The position numbers and the translations under genes are program-made. The notes beneath the pieces were generated by a model. That model did not search any database, was not told where the DNA came from, and saw only the letters and a program-made list of their open reading frames with translations. 25,233 bases of DNA, taken from positions 1 through 25,233 of the IMG/VR virus record IMGVR_UViG_3300032088_000074. The stretch is one strand, 5' to 3'. Positions 8,535-15,136 of the stretch are shown here, in pieces. The stretch is from a virus. Each line of letters starts with the position of its first letter. Positions within the stretch are counted from its first letter, which is position 1.

Positions 8535-8741
8535 ATGAGAAAATTATTAGTATTAGCTAAGTTGTTTTTTTCTAAAAAAGAAATAGTTGAAAAAACTATT
8601 GATGGAATTGAAAACATAACTAAGTCAAGAATTGACAAAAAAAAAGTTACTTTATGCATTATTATTGTACTTGCTTTGTTGACAGTACTTGGTGTTATAA
8701 GTGAAGAAACTTTTGTAGAATTATTTAAAGACGTTAATTAA
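8535..8741 (+). CDS. Small single-helix membrane protein, holin candidate
   Basis: A 68-aa protein from ATG 8535 (MRKLLVLAK). An upstream in-frame ATG at 8481 lies inside the 36-aa gene and would add 18 residues. I prefer 8535 because it leaves a normal 7-nt gap. It has a basic, amphipathic N-terminal helix (residues ~1-30), one membrane helix ('VTLCIIIVLALLTVLGVI', ~39-56) and a short acidic tail. Its size and layout are compatible with a small holin or antiholin for the endolysin at 3391-4209, but no holin family is recognised. Confidence 0.5.
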   Translation: MRKLLVLAKLFFSKKEIVEKTIDGIENITKSRIDKKKVTLCIIIVLALLTVLGVISEETFVELFKDVN

Positions 8742-8756
8742 TTTTAACGTCTTTAA
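8725..8756 (+). terminator. Terminator-like hairpin overlapping the stop codon
   Basis: TTAAAGACGTTAA (8725-8737) pairs with TTAACGTCTTTAA (8744-8756): 13 bp, loop TTAATT. It spans the end of the holin-like gene. There is no long T tract, so termination strength is uncertain. Confidence 0.45.
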
Positions 8757-8773
8757 TTAGATAGAAAAAGAAA

Positions 8774-9022
8774 ATGACTGAAATAATTGAAGTAAAAGTA
8801 GTTAGTAAGAAAGGTGGTTCTAGTGATTACGCTATAAACAAAGACAAAGTAACTTACTTTAGAGGTTATGTCGAAACTAGCTTTGAGGTAAAGGTTCAAC
8901 CTAAACTTAAAACTGCCGTATATCTAATGGGAAGCACTAAGGCTTTAATATTAGATATAAGCTACGATGAATTTAAACGAAAGTTTTCTTTAAAAAACGA
9001 TACCTTAACTAAACAGCTTTAA
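8774..9022 (+). CDS. Hypothetical protein, last gene of the + strand block
   Basis: An 82-aa lysine-rich, mostly beta protein ('EIIEVKVVSKKGGSSDYAI', 'VKVQPKLKTAVYLMGS') with a short C-terminal helix. It has no membrane segment and no recognised family. It follows a hairpin and an A-rich leader (GATAGAAAAAGAAA) and ends 5 nt from the convergent J-domain gene. Confidence 0.5.
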   Translation: MTEIIEVKVVSKKGGSSDYAINKDKVTYFRGYVETSFEVKVQPKLKTAVYLMGSTKALILDISYDEFKRKFSLKNDTLTKQL

Positions 9023-9042
9023 AAAAACTATTCTTTTAAGCT
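9015..9042. terminator. Bidirectional terminator between convergent gene blocks
   Basis: AGCTT-T-AAAA (9015-9024) pairs with TTTTAAGCT (9034-9042), with one bulged T. The hairpin includes both stop codons of the converging genes and has A/T runs on either side. This is the expected spot to separate late and early transcription. Confidence 0.5.
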
Positions 9043-9627
9043 CATTACTGAATTAGGATTGTCATTGTAAGAATAATAAAACTCATGGTTTTTGTGTATC
9101 TCACTAATTAACTCATCGAACATTTCTATTTCTACTGATAATTCATTTTCGTTGTTTTGCAATTCTTCTATTTTAAAAATAAAATTCTCATAGAAAAACT
9201 GCGGATTGCAATTTTTCTTTTTATGTATCTTCTTATAGAAATCTCTAAGCATATTTACTTTATTACTAATTTCTTTTTTCTTGTTTTTCAACTTCATAAG
9301 CATATTGTTTAATGCTCCAATAACATCACTTAGTGTTTGAAAATTAGACTCAGTAATTACATCAACTATTAATCCTTCAAATACAGATTTAAAATATTCT
9401 ATTTTAATTTTTTCAGTAATTTCTTTTGTGCTACCAGTAATATCATAAGTTTGTCTTCTTTTAGAATTAGACAATACATTATAAGCCTCTTTAATAGCTT
9501 TAAATTCTTTTTCTTTACCTTTTACTAGGTCAGGGTGATTGAGTTTAACTAGCCGTTTATAGGCTAGTTTAATCTCTTTGTCAGTAGCTTTTTTATCTAC
9601 TTCTAGTAATGCATACAAGTCTTTCAT
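9028..9627 (-). CDS. DnaJ (J-domain) co-chaperone-like protein
   Basis: A 199-aa protein. Residues 1-62 are a complete J domain: 'DLYALLEVDKKATDKEIK', then 'AYKRLVKLNHPDLV' with the essential HPD at 31-33, then 'FKAIKEAYNVLSNSKRRQTYD'. This domain stimulates host Hsp70/DnaK ATPase. The rest (~75-199) is a lysine-rich coiled-coil region without the Gly/Phe segment or zinc-finger domain of full DnaJ, so it probably targets DnaK to a phage-specific client. The start overlaps the YopX stop (TAATG arrangement). It is the terminal gene of the minus-strand early block. Confidence 0.85.
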   Translation of the reverse strand: MKDLYALLEVDKKATDKEIKLAYKRLVKLNHPDLVKGKEKEFKAIKEAYNVLSNSKRRQTYDITGSTKEITEKIKIEYFKSVFEGLIVDVITESNFQTLSDVIGALNNMLMKLKNKKKEISNKVNMLRDFYKKIHKKKNCNPQFFYENFIFKIEELQNNENELSVEIEMFDELISEIHKNHEFYYSYNDNPNSVMSLKE

Positions 9628-10004
9628 TATTTTTTGTCTTTCATGTTGCCAATTACAATTGCTCTTTCGTTTAATGGAAAAATCATACGTTCACCATGTC
9701 CTTCGTACATCTTTAGTCTGTATGTTCCAGTTAATTTATTAAAACAAACTACCCATTTTTTAGGTTCTTCACCTTCGTATTTTACTTCAATAATATCATT
9801 GTTAAAAATATTATTACCCTTAGAGTCTTTTAGATTAGTATCTAAACAAACAGTTTCAAGTTTTACGTAATAAGAATCTCCTTCTTTAGTTCTTATTTCT
9901 TCAAGCATAAAACCTTTTTCTCCATTCCAATTATATTGAGGAACACCAACTACCCATTCTTTAAGTCCGTCTAAGTTTTTTGCTTTAATTATTATTTCTT
10001 TCAT
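9627..10004 (-). CDS. YopX-family protein
   Basis: A 125-aa protein with the YopX signature. An N-terminal 'YNWNGEKGFMLEE' is followed by 'VKLETVCLDTNLKDSKGNNIFNNDIIEV', i.e. the T-G-L-x-D-x-x-G-x-x-I-(Y/F)-x-x-D-I-I pattern, and it ends 'AIVIGNM'. The family is widespread on Firmicutes and Bacteroidota phages, and its function is unknown. It shares its stop with the J-domain start. A terminator hairpin lies upstream (10016-10052), so it probably has its own promoter or depends on read-through. Confidence 0.82.
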   Translation of the reverse strand: MKEIIIKAKNLDGLKEWVVGVPQYNWNGEKGFMLEEIRTKEGDSYYVKLETVCLDTNLKDSKGNNIFNNDIIEVKYEGEEPKKWVVCFNKLTGTYRLKMYEGHGERMIFPLNERAIVIGNMKDKK

Positions 10005-10015
10005 AATTATTTTTT

Positions 10016-10052
10016 AAAAAAAAGTAGCAACAGATAAATACTGTCGCTACTT
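10016..10052 (-). terminator. Intrinsic terminator (minus strand)
   Basis: In the minus-strand RNA, AAGTAGCGACAG pairs with CTGTTGCTACTT (12 bp including one G-U), loop 7 nt, followed by eight U residues (A-run 10016-10023). It sits 5 nt beyond the stop of the 92-aa gene and just upstream of the YopX start. Confidence 0.75.
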
Positions 10053-10056
10053 ATAG

Positions 10057-10335
10057 TTATTCAAAATCAGCCATACTTGATCTAATTGAAAATATTTCAC
10101 AATTAAATTCTTTCATGTATTTTCGACTATAGTAAGGCTTGTAATCATTATTAATTTTATAACCATCACCACGAGTTTCTACTGTAGTATACCATCTTAT
10201 TTGATTAAAGATAGCTTCTGCTGAATATTTTTTATGTCCAGCATTAATTACTTGATTAGTAAAGTAACAAAATAATCTAAAAACTTCAGGATTATTTGCG
10301 TGAAACTCTTCGAACTGTTTTCTAGTTTTTGCCAT
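10057..10335 (-). CDS. Conserved small phage protein (winged-helix-like)
   Basis: A 92-aa protein. The pattern 'FHANNPEVFRLFCYFTNQVINAGHKKYSAEAIFNQIRW' then 'INNDYKPYYSRKYMKEF' is one I recognise as a conserved hypothetical in many phages: a helical fold with H-K-x-Y-S-A-x-x-I-F-x-x-I-R-W, then N-N-x-x-x-x-Y-x-R. The function is unknown; DNA binding has been the usual guess. It begins 1 nt after the exonuclease stop, so they are co-translated. Confidence 0.72.
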   Translation of the reverse strand: MAKTRKQFEEFHANNPEVFRLFCYFTNQVINAGHKKYSAEAIFNQIRWYTTVETRGDGYKINNDYKPYYSRKYMKEFNCEIFSIRSSMADFE

Positions 10336-10336
10336 A

Positions 10337-11194
10337 TTAATATAATGTTTGACTAATGAATTTTTTACTTACGTCTAATTTAGGATTAGATAAATGATAT
10401 GTTAAGTCTTTTAAACCTTGTGTGTATTTTTCTCTACCTCTTTCTAAAAATGAACTGTCTGCTTTAAACACACCTACATTGTAAGGGTACATAGTTTCTA
10501 CTACAACAAAATAATAGTCTTTAACATCTACAATATCGCAATATAATGCGGCAGCTTGATCGTAATCATACATTCTACAACTTTTAGCAAATTCCATTAC
10601 ATTAGAACTTGTTGTCTTTAAATCAACTACAAAACTGTCAAATTTTATACCGTCAACTTTACACTTAACTTTAGTACCATTAAAATCATTAGTATAAATA
10701 TTCTCTACTAAATCACAAGCTTTAATTAAACTTGTTGCTTCATCTATTTTAGTAAATGATGCAAACATATTATCTAAGTTTCGCATTTCATCTTGAGATA
10801 AAATAGTCAGACCCTCTGCACTAGGTAGTATTTCGTTTTCGTACCACTCTTTATACTTTTTAGTCATTCTAGGTTTTTTACCACCTATTTCTTCACACAT
10901 TTCTTCATCGTCAAATACAAAGTATCTATTACTAAATTCTTCTGGCTCTAACACCATACAATGAAAAGCACTACCAATATCAAAAGACTTTGAAGACTTT
11001 TTAAGTTCACCATTTAAGTAACACATATAATTTCTTATACCACCTTTCTGAAACTGTTTTAACATTGAATTAGAGATATACTCTTTTTCGTTAAAGTACC
11101 AACTGTCAGTTTTATCAATTCTTCTTTTTTGATTTGGGTCTGTGTTTCTTAAATGTTCTAAATAATCTTTTGCTTGTTCACTACTTGTTATCAT
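10337..11194 (-). CDS. PD-(D/E)XK exonuclease (RecE/Cas4-like, DUF3799 type)
   Basis: A 285-aa nuclease. The motifs appear in order: 'ISNSMLKQF' (N-terminal substrate segment, ~40-48), 'GSAFHCMVLEP' (G-x-x-x-H, 74-84), 'CKVDGI' (D181), 'FVVDLKTTSS' (D191-x-K193, the PD-(D/E)XK core) and 'YDQAAALY' (Q213-x-x-x-Y, motif IV). This layout is that of RecE/exodeoxyribonuclease-VIII-like phage nucleases, which resect double-stranded ends for recombination. A NinB-like protein, an SSB candidate and a Sak4-like ATPase nearby support a phage recombination/replication module. The start overlaps the previous gene by 14 nt. Confidence 0.82.
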   Translation of the reverse strand: MITSSEQAKDYLEHLRNTDPNQKRRIDKTDSWYFNEKEYISNSMLKQFQKGGIRNYMCYLNGELKKSSKSFDIGSAFHCMVLEPEEFSNRYFVFDDEEMCEEIGGKKPRMTKKYKEWYENEILPSAEGLTILSQDEMRNLDNMFASFTKIDEATSLIKACDLVENIYTNDFNGTKVKCKVDGIKFDSFVVDLKTTSSNVMEFAKSCRMYDYDQAAALYCDIVDVKDYYFVVVETMYPYNVGVFKADSSFLERGREKYTQGLKDLTYHLSNPKLDVSKKFISQTLY

Positions 11195-11732
11195 TTTCTT
11201 CTACTTTTTTAATTAAACTATCTACTTCTTTAATCAACGCTTCTGCTTGTTGTTCTATTTTCATTTTTTCAAACTTTAATGCGTTCATACTCATATACTC
11301 CAATTGAATATCTTTTTTTGGATTTACTCGTGGCTTTTTCTTTTTAGGAAATAGTTTTTCTATACTATCTATATCTATAATTTCCCAATCAATTTGTTGT
11401 TTTTTAACAAATTCAATTAATAAATCAGCGTCTAATAAGACATCTCTAATTTCAGAAAGACTAATAGGTATTGTGTCTACACTATTTTTGTCTTTATAAA
11501 ATTCCTCAATTTCATCAATAAAAGCTTTTGGAATTTCTTCTTTTGCTTTTAATTTATCCACTAATTTGTTTAGTGAATATTTGCTGTACTTAAATTTAGT
11601 TACTGCTGTACTAACATATTCATTTGTTTGATTATGTAGGATTACATATCCTCTATCAAAACTGTCAATGATTACATTTTTCTTATTATACCTCAGTAAT
11701 AAACTGTTCCATCGTTCTAACGTTAAATTCAA
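11181..11732 (-). CDS. Hypothetical protein with C-terminal coiled coil
   Basis: A 183-aa protein; the start is uncertain. The longest open frame begins with TTG at 11732, which would overlap the preceding nuclease gene by 47 nt. No ATG or GTG lies in frame before residue ~147, so TTG (or CTG near 11693) is needed. The body has an Ile/Glu/Lys-rich middle and a Lys/Glu coiled coil at residues ~150-183. It overlaps the exonuclease start, so the two are probably translated together. No family is recognised; an accessory subunit of a nuclease is possible. Confidence 0.55.
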   Translation of the reverse strand: MNLTLERWNSLLLRYNKKNVIIDSFDRGYVILHNQTNEYVSTAVTKFKYSKYSLNKLVDKLKAKEEIPKAFIDEIEEFYKDKNSVDTIPISLSEIRDVLLDADLLIEFVKKQQIDWEIIDIDSIEKLFPKKKKPRVNPKKDIQLEYMSMNALKFEKMKIEQQAEALIKEVDSLIKKVEENDNK

Positions 11733-12291
11733 TTTTTCTAAGTTTTACACTTTTATCAGTTATTAAAAATCTAGTTGGCACAAAATATTTCTTAAACAAA
11801 CTTGGCAATTTTACAAGATTAACAAATACATTCTCTCTTTGACAAAGCCAGTTCATCTTTACTTTAGTGTACCTAGTCATGTTGTTTTGGTCAAAATCAG
11901 GCTTAACTTCAAAAACTGTAATTACATCAGTTCCTCTAATTGTACCTATAAACTTATTTTGAGATTGACCTTTCATCAGTTTATCCTTAGTGTTTAAGGT
12001 TTCTACAAAAACACCTAAAGCTTTTCGTGTCCAATGAACTACAAAATCAGGAGTATAAACTAATCCTTTTTGAATTGTTTCTTCTCCTTTAATCACTTTT
12101 ACTTTTGTTTTTAGCTTTTTCTCTGTTATAAATTCTTTTGTAATAGAATCTGATAAGCTGTAAGTAAACGGTTCGTATAAAACATTACTTACATACCCAG
12201 CATTATAAAGGTCTACTAAAAACCAATAAAAATATAATTCTTCTTTTGACTGAAAATCTTCAATCTTTGTTAATGGAAATAAATCGTTCAT
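11686..12291 (-). CDS. Putative PD-(D/E)XK endonuclease (resolvase/TnsA-like)
   Basis: A 201-aa protein from ATG 12291; a frame extension to TTG 12303 runs into the leader hairpin and is unlikely. Motifs: 'SKEELYFYWFLVDLYNAGYV' (helix with conserved E), 'YEPFTYSL', 'LVYTPDFVVHW' (the D of the PD motif), 'VFEVKPDF' (E-x-K) and 'YTKVKMNWLCQRENVFVNLV'. The D...E-x-K spacing matches PD-(D/E)XK enzymes such as T7 endonuclease I or TnsA. It may resolve branched DNA during replication or packaging. A repeated leader element lies 10-40 nt upstream (12302-12330). Confidence 0.62.
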   Translation of the reverse strand: MNDLFPLTKIEDFQSKEELYFYWFLVDLYNAGYVSNVLYEPFTYSLSDSITKEFITEKKLKTKVKVIKGEETIQKGLVYTPDFVVHWTRKALGVFVETLNTKDKLMKGQSQNKFIGTIRGTDVITVFEVKPDFDQNNMTRYTKVKMNWLCQRENVFVNLVKLPSLFKKYFVPTRFLITDKSVKLRKIEFNVRTMEQFITEV

Positions 12292-12301
12292 AATAAAAAT
12301 C

Positions 12302-12330
12302 AAAGAGCAAAGGGAAAACCAATGCTCTTT
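12302..12330 (-). promoter_or_regulatory. Leader hairpin 1 (TTTTCCCTTTG element)
   Basis: AAAGAGCA (12302-12309) pairs perfectly with TGCTCTTT (12323-12330). The 13-nt loop, in minus-strand sense, is TTGGTTTTCCCTT. It lies 10 nt upstream of the nuclease ATG. The 15-mer TTGGTTTTCCCTTTG is identical in the dnaB leader. Confidence 0.6.
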
Positions 12331-12336
12331 ATAACT

Positions 12337-12720
12337 TTAAGGATTTGCAATAACTTTTTTTACAACTTCACTAAATCTTTCTTCATATTCTTTTGTACCA
12401 TGTATTATATTTATTTCGTCAAACAACTTTTTTAAGAAAAATAAATTGTTTAACATTTCATAACTATGTATGGGTTTTAATTCAATATTTAGTACAGTAA
12501 AACACTCATCATTATATACGCAATCCCAATTTATAATCTTATAATTTTTAGAATTGCAATAAAAATTTAGTTCTTCTTCAATAATAAAATCAAATTCTTC
12601 TTTTAAAACTTCTCCAGGAACTTTAAATTTTACTTTTTTTTCTTGTATACCAAAATTACTAGGAAACTTAATTCTATTAAATTCTTCTATTATTCTTCCA
12701 CGTTTCGAAACTGTTAACAT
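12337..12720 (-). CDS. Hypothetical protein
   Basis: A 127-aa Glu/Lys/Phe-rich protein starting 'MLTVSKRGRIIEEFNRIKFP'. It has a predicted mixed alpha/beta middle ('NCDSKNYKIINWDCVYNDEC'-like segment with Cys and Trp) and a helical C-terminus. It sits inside the recombination/replication operon, and its start overlaps the 54-aa gene upstream by 44 nt. I recognise no family. Confidence 0.58.
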   Translation of the reverse strand: MLTVSKRGRIIEEFNRIKFPSNFGIQEKKVKFKVPGEVLKEEFDFIIEEELNFYCNSKNYKIINWDCVYNDECFTVLNIELKPIHSYEMLNNLFFLKKLFDEINIIHGTKEYEERFSEVVKKVIANP

Positions 12721-12841
12721 TATCTTCTATTTTATTAAATATTGTGTTTATTTTTTTTTCAAAAGGAGTTAAAACTTCTAATTCAAACTGTAATTCAAAT
12801 TTGTCTGCAATTTCTTCTATTTGTTGTTTTAAACTTAACAT
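12677..12841 (-). CDS. Small acidic helical protein (54 aa)
   Basis: This is a short frame that is easy to miss: ATG 12841, TAA 12677-12679. The protein begins MLSLKQQIEEIADKFEL and is predicted to be almost wholly helical, with a Lys/Asn-rich C-terminus (WKNNRRI). Its ATG overlaps the NinB stop (ATGTTAA), a classic translational-coupling arrangement, and it fills the only gap in this operon. It overlaps the 127-aa gene by 44 nt. The function is unknown. Confidence 0.5.
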   Translation of the reverse strand: MLSLKQQIEEIADKFELQFELEVLTPFEKKINTIFNKIEDNVNSFETWKNNRRI

Positions 12842-13275
12842 ATCTGATTTATAAAATTATCTTGATTTGGATCAGGTATAATAATATCTCTTTCTGCAAA
12901 AGAATTTTGTAGCTTTTTATAAAACTCGTTAAACTCTTGTACATTCATGTCAGAAGTTCTTTTCTGTTTTACTTCCAATACGTTATGACCAAACAACATT
13001 TTACTTTCTAGCTTAATACTATCGGTTATACTTAACGCTAAAGCATGAGCAGTATCTTTTTCCAACAACTCTCCGTTTTGTTCCTCTATGCCTCTAATAA
13101 TAGTCGGAATTGCAACTCCCCAATACCATCTGTTTTGTCTATCACTACGCTTTTTTACAAATTTTTGAATTTTAACAGCAACGTCTTTGCCTTCTAAACT
13201 TTGTATTTGTAGTTCTAATATTTCTCTATTAAAAAATATTATTTTTCCTTGTTCTATTTTACCTAAATATTCCAT
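12835..13275 (-). CDS. NinB-like recombination protein
   Basis: A 146-aa protein. The segment 'FVKKRSDRQNRWYWGVAIPTI' (residues ~39-59) carries the R-S-x-x-Q-N-R-x-Y-W signature of NinB/Orf-family proteins. In lambda these bind single-stranded DNA and help RecA-independent recombination, replacing RecFOR. The rest ('LSITDSIKLESKMLFGHNV', 'TSDMNVQEFNEFYKKLQNSFAERDIIIPDP') matches the C-terminal part of that family. It lies between the SSB candidate and the nucleases and follows a terminator-like hairpin (13282-13307). The start is ATG 13275. Confidence 0.78.
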   Translation of the reverse strand: MEYLGKIEQGKIIFFNREILELQIQSLEGKDVAVKIQKFVKKRSDRQNRWYWGVAIPTIIRGIEEQNGELLEKDTAHALALSITDSIKLESKMLFGHNVLEVKQKRTSDMNVQEFNEFYKKLQNSFAERDIIIPDPNQDNFINQIC

Positions 13276-13281
13276 AAAAAT

Positions 13282-13307
13282 AAAAGGAGGCTATTAAACC
13301 TCCTTTT
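13282..13307 (-). terminator. Hairpin between SSB-like and NinB-like genes
   Basis: AAAAGGAGG (13282-13290) and CCTCCTTTT (13299-13307) form a perfect 9-bp stem with an 8-nt loop, followed on the minus strand by ATTTTT. It lies 4 nt after the SSB-like stop and just before the NinB ATG, so it may terminate or attenuate, or act as a 5' leader structure. Confidence 0.6.
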
Positions 13308-13310
13308 TAT

Positions 13311-13967
13311 TTACATTATTGAATCAAATGGATCACTATTTTCTTTTGTTAGAAAGTCTTCTTTCTTTTCTTGCACTCCATGTAAGCTATCCCAATAAGA
13401 TTTAGCATCGTCATATGCTTTTCTTCTTTTAGGATTTAAAGGAATGATTTTTTGAATATCATTCATACTCTTGTTAATAGTATTATTAGGATGCTCAACA
13501 ATACTAACTTTAGTAAAGTTTTTTAATAAAGGCTCTTTACTATCTCTGTCAACTATAAAAGCTTCTTCTAAGACTATAACAATCTTAACTTGCTTATTAG
13601 TCATATCAGCACACAACTTTTGTCTGTTTGTTTTATAAGTTGGGTAATCTGTTGCTTCAGTACTTTCACAAAGTCTTTTAAAGATTGAACCTTTAACTTC
13701 ATTAGCTTTATCATTAAAAGTAGGGTGTGGTAATACTGCCTTATATCTAATAATATCACCAGCATTTTCTGCTGATTTTGCTTTATTTTGACTTGCTGTT
13801 GTAAGTAATCTAAAAACAATATCAAACATTTCTGCGTCAGGTGTTTGACCAAATGCGCCTTGTTTATATTCTACACTTTCTATTACCGCTAATGCTATAT
13901 CAGGGTGTTGTGCATAACTTGGAGTTGACTTTAACTCTGCTTTTTGAACGAAATCGAATGCATCCAT
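13311..13967 (-). CDS. Putative phage single-stranded DNA-binding protein
   Basis: A 218-aa protein. The central part ('AEMFDIVFRLLTTASQNK', 'DIIRYKAVLPHPTFNDKA', 'KQVKIVIVLEEAFIV') has the alternating strands of an OB-like fold. The C-terminus is acidic and ends 'ENSDPFDSIM', with D-P-F-D resembling the acidic tail of SSB proteins. It lies directly downstream of the Sak4-like ATPase (22 nt) and upstream of NinB, the usual place for a phage SSB or DUF669-like protein. No single motif is diagnostic, so the call rests on the tail and the neighbours. Confidence 0.5.
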   Translation of the reverse strand: MDAFDFVQKAELKSTPSYAQHPDIALAVIESVEYKQGAFGQTPDAEMFDIVFRLLTTASQNKAKSAENAGDIIRYKAVLPHPTFNDKANEVKGSIFKRLCESTEATDYPTYKTNRQKLCADMTNKQVKIVIVLEEAFIVDRDSKEPLLKNFTKVSIVEHPNNTINKSMNDIQKIIPLNPKRRKAYDDAKSYWDSLHGVQEKKEDFLTKENSDPFDSIM

Positions 13968-13989
13968 ATTTACTAACTTTTAAAATTTA

Positions 13990-14676
13990 TTATAAATAAC
14001 TATCAATACTAGGTAAGTCTTCATTTGTCTCAAAATACTTTTCACAACGTTCTTGAAATAAATTCAAATCGTTAGGAATGTACTCAGGTGCTAAACCTAA
14101 AGGTGTTTTAGCTGAAACTGTACTGTATTTAGAATTTTTGTTTGTTAAGAATACATACTTAAACTGTGAATCTTGTTCTTCAACAGTTGAATATAGTACG
14201 TTTACAAACTCTTTTTCAATAGATTTTTTCCATCTATTACCTTGAACTACTGCATATCTTTCAGATATACCTTCAGGCGTTTCTATTACTTGGTCAATAG
14301 AAATCATAGCAACATACTTATCTAAAGAAGACTTTGACTTCTTAAATACTTCAGATAATGTTTGATTGTATAAATTCCATTTGTCAAAACCACCTCCCGT
14401 TATACGTTCAGCATGTTCATCAATCATTTCTATCAAAGACGTTAAAGACTCAACTACTATGTGAGTTATTTTATCGCTTTTTAAAGCTTTATCAAAAGCT
14501 TTCTCGAACTGTGGATAGTTATGTATCGCAAAGTTCATTTTAAAATCTTTACCCTCTCTAAAAGGCAACGCTTTTCTTTCTGTATTAAAGATAATCGTTG
14601 TCTCTTTAGGTAAATTTCTGATACTACTAGATTTACCAGTACCAGATGCCCCTAGAATTAGTGTGTTTGGCTTCAT
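13990..14676 (-). CDS. Sak4-like RecA-fold ATPase (AAA_24)
   Basis: A 228-aa ATPase. Walker A is 'GASGTGKSS' at residues 9-17; 'TTIIFNTERKALPF' is the following strand, as in Sak4/AAA_24 proteins; a Walker B-like strand is 'THIVVESLTSL'. 'VAMISIDQVIETPEGISERYAVVQGNRWKKSIEKEF' matches the conserved R-x-x-x-x-Q-G-x-x-W-K region. These proteins are short RecA paralogues that promote single-strand annealing or strand exchange together with a phage SSB. The SSB candidate, NinB and exonuclease downstream support a phage recombination module. Confidence 0.78.
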   Translation of the reverse strand: MKPNTLILGASGTGKSSSIRNLPKETTIIFNTERKALPFREGKDFKMNFAIHNYPQFEKAFDKALKSDKITHIVVESLTSLIEMIDEHAERITGGGFDKWNLYNQTLSEVFKKSKSSLDKYVAMISIDQVIETPEGISERYAVVQGNRWKKSIEKEFVNVLYSTVEEQDSQFKYVFLTNKNSKYSTVSAKTPLGLAPEYIPNDLNLFQERCEKYFETNEDLPSIDSYL

Positions 14677-14677
14677 G

Positions 14678-14908
14678 TTAATTTAAAAATAAAAGTTGAT
14701 AATTGTCGTTTTCTTGTGCGAATTTTAATTGTTCTTTTGTCTTTACTTTTTCTAATAAACCTGTTTCTAAATGATACCATAAAGCAGAATTTAATAGTTT
14801 TTCTTCATCGTTTAATGTTTTTATTCCAATTTTCAAAAGCTGTCTACAAACCTTTTCAAAGTCATTATTATTTTTAATAATGCTTTTTTTAATTATTAGT
14901 CTAAACAT
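14678..14908 (-). CDS. Small hypothetical protein
   Basis: A 76-aa helical, Lys/Leu/Asn-rich protein from ATG 14908 (MFRLIIKKS). An ATG at 14920 adds MVTN. I prefer 14908 because a -7-like box (TACATTTG, 14929-14922) ends one base before the upstream ATG, so transcription would start at about that codon. It ends 1 nt before the Sak4-like ATG, making it the first gene of that transcript. The fold and function are unknown. Confidence 0.5.
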   Translation of the reverse strand: MFRLIIKKSIIKNNNDFEKVCRQLLKIGIKTLNDEEKLLNSALWYHLETGLLEKVKTKEQLKFAQENDNYQLLFLN

Positions 14909-14921
14909 ATTTGTTACCATA

Positions 14922-14929
14922 CAAATGTA
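14922..14929 (-). promoter_or_regulatory. Bacteroidota-type -7 box TACATTTG
   Basis: TACATTTG on the minus strand matches the TAnnTTTG -7 element known for Bacteroidota sigma factor ABfA. I see no clear -33 TTG at the usual spacing. It lies just upstream of the recombination operon. Confidence 0.35.
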
Positions 14930-14956
14930 ATTAATTTACAATAAAATTCATAATAT

Positions 14957-15136
14957 TTAGTCCTCTTTATTTTTCAAAAACATGAAATAACCTTTAAGAT
15001 TTATTTCATGTTTTTCTTTCAATAATTTTCTAACAGAGTTCCAAAAAGACTTAATTATAATTGTAATTATAACAGTTTTAATTTTTGTCTTTTTAGAAAT
15101 TGTTTGCTGAATTTGCCAATATTTGGATTTTTGCAT
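14957..15136 (-). CDS. Short basic protein overlapping dnaB 3' end
   Basis: A 59-aa frame from ATG 15136 (MQKSKYWQIQ); a GTG at 15151 would lengthen it. It is lysine-rich, has a hydrophobic stretch 'TVIITIIIKSFW' (~23-34) too short and polar-flanked to be sure of as a membrane helix, and a basic second half ('RKLLKEKHEINLKGYF'). The first 44 nt overlap the 3' end of dnaB in another frame. A real gene is plausible because it fills the gap before the next promoter, but base composition alone could produce it. Confidence 0.35.
   Translation of the reverse strand: MQKSKYWQIQQTISKKTKIKTVIITIIIKSFWNSVRKLLKEKHEINLKGYFMFLKNKED

Noticed and set aside
9634-9870. Plus-strand 78-aa ORF opposite YopX
   Set aside because: Antisense to a gene with a recognised domain; no RBS or operon context.
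13601-13852. Minus-strand 83-aa ORF
   Set aside because: Same strand but another frame within the SSB-like gene, with low-complexity Leu/Lys/Gln content.
14358-14543. Plus-strand 61-aa ORF
   Set aside because: Antisense inside the Sak4-like ATPase.
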